Shown here one piece after another: positions 62,701 to 64,000 of a stretch of 64,000 nt of DNA. Source of the stretch: Diphasiastrum complanatum (lineage: Eukaryota; Streptophyta; Lycopodiopsida; Lycopodiales; Lycopodiaceae); the NCBI GenBank assembly GCA_029204225.1, contig CM055096.1:43757967-43821966 (forward strand), written 5' to 3'. The notes beneath the pieces were generated by a model. The model made no database searches, was not told the origin of the DNA, and was given only the letters and a program-made list of their open reading frames with translations. Position 1 is the stretch's first letter. Each line of letters begins with the position of its first letter. Position numbers and translations under genes: made by a program.

Positions 62701-63472
62701 CAAATTCACATGCTTAACCGGATGATTCGGGCCAAGCAGTCGGTTCCTCATGAGCTTATTTTGGCGGAGTTTGCTTCTCCTCCACTGATTGTAGAAGCTA
62801 TTTTCACGATCATCACGTTCATTCATAGAGTCTCAGAGCTTGAGTCTTCCAGATACGTGGTAGCAGCTTTTACATCCTCTCGCACTTTGGCCGAGCAGCG
62901 GGCTAAGTCTTCATGGTTTCAGTATGCTTCGGACTTTCTACATAGCTGGGGATTATATATGTCTGACCTCCAAAATGGGACTCATGTGTTCATTCGCCAA
63001 CAGATCTACAGAGCATACATACATACTGTTTGGTCTCACCTGGATCCCTCACGGGTTAAGCTTCATTTCTACCGCACTCACTTTCTTCACCTGGATGCTT
63101 CAGGGCTACCCGTTAGACCGAGTTATCTCTCTCAATGAGATCAGAGGCAGATACCACTGTCTATATCGGGACACTCCACTCACGCTTGGTTCCTTCTTTG
63201 CCTATCCAGATGCGAGATGTGTTGGTTTACTTTTGCAAGAGATGTTCTCTTTGAGATCTTCACTTCTGTCAGATGATCAGGATGTTGACCGCGGCCAGCC
63301 ACATATTACACTTTTCTTTCAGAAAAGAGCTAGGGAAGATACTTCAGATAGTGAGATTGACATTCCAGCTCGTCGACCGAAGCTCCAGCGTCTTCCTCGA
63401 CCATCCAGGGTTCGTCACCAAAGGCCACCATGTGCCTCACACCAAATCACACAGTTTTTCTCTCTCAGTTAA
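62700..63472 (+). pseudogene. LINE15 ORF2 C-terminus, zinc finger deleted, two PIP-box-like motifs
   Basis: HMLNRMIRAKQSVPHELILA, SRYVVAAFTSSRTLAEQRAK, THVFIRQQIYRAYIHTVWS, then near 63,138 the sequence jumps directly to EIRGRYHCLYRDTPLTLGSF, so the finger and the LRVSSHQLA block are deleted. After that come GQPHITLFFQKRAR (QxxIxxFF, 63,296-63,319) and, at the very C-terminus, ASHQITQFFSLS-stop, a second motif of similar shape. Confidence 0.83.
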
Positions 63473-63643
63473 GTGAGTTTTATTCCTCCGCGTAGCTGGT
63501 GGTTAAGCTATTGCTTTTGTACCCTCACCATAGCTGGAGGTTAAGCTTTGGTTTTTATTTCCAGTTTATCTCTGTTTTTTAGTTGTAGTTGATAGCAATA
63601 AGTCTGACATGGACACTGCTCCGTGTTGATGTACTTTTTCTTT

Positions 63644-63673
63644 GTCTTATGTGCCCAAGGGCACTCTATAGAC
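63644..63673 (+). other. LINE 3'-terminal hairpin, subfamily C (LINE15)
   Basis: Inner stem GTGCCC/GGGCAC; the outer GTC/GAC arm is kept although the rest of the 3' arm (TCTATA) differs. Confidence 0.82.
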
Positions 63674-63689
63674 ATTAATGAATCTATTC

Positions 63690-64000
<311 letters not shown>

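Overview
The window reads as a transposon-dominated stretch of a large land-plant nuclear genome. The only host gene I recognise is part of a gamma-adaptin gene (AP-1 clathrin adaptor, large subunit) on the minus strand: four exons with clean splice junctions between 21,519 and 28,064. I see no rRNA, intact tRNA, CRISPR array or bacterial-style gene. Ty3 chromoviruses, Ty1/copia elements, a TRIM, a TGGTATCAGAGCC primer-binding site in every LTR family and the adaptin all fit a plant. I cannot name the species; the transposon load suggests a fern, lycophyte or similar large genome, but that is a guess.

Layout. 1-18,556: seven L1-type LINE copies, all minus strand, head to tail, most joined by (TC)n tracts; LINE2 is split by a 6.5-kb Ty3 element (Ty3-A, 2,639-9,176). 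18,557-19,106: LTR and leader remnant of the Ty3-B family. 19,107-28,600: gamma-adaptin exons and introns; the largest intron holds an old plus-strand LINE that contains a solo Ty3-A-family LTR with a target-site duplication. 28,590-32,780: another LINE chain, interrupted by a 438-bp TRIM whose LTRs carry tRNA-like sequence. 32,800-35,290: Ty3 and LINE scraps. 35,290-46,600: a copia element split by Ty3-B (37,354-44,741), which has two long ORFs and nearly identical LTRs. 46,667-49,740: copia remnants and a double-zinc-knuckle gag piece. 50,137-64,000: a second LINE chain on the plus strand; its first member is split by Ty3-C (53,633-59,044, 5-bp target duplication), and the chain ends in a (TC)n tract running off the window.

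The most interesting material is the LINE system. Its members share an ORF1 that resembles the vertebrate L1 type (coiled coil, RRM-like region, C-terminal domain), a GC-rich hairpin between ORF1 and ORF2, and an ORF2 with APE endonuclease, reverse transcriptase, a CCHC-like finger and a C-terminal QxxIxxFF motif matching a PCNA-interacting PIP box. The RNA 3' end is a hairpin whose stem changes by compensatory substitutions between subfamilies, followed by a (TC)n tail instead of poly(A). The head-to-tail chains joined by (TC)n suggest these LINEs insert into their own tails, as Zepp does in Chlorella.

Relative age can be read from nesting. The copia element and the LINEs are older than the Ty3 elements inside them. 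Ty3-B looks youngest (about 4 LTR differences in 446 bp), yet it has one in-frame TAG and a YFDN instead of YxDD in its reverse transcriptase. Ty3-C is older (about 13 differences in 358 bp). Several in-frame lesions are TAG where the family normally has Gln, which fits C-to-T decay at methylated CAG sites.
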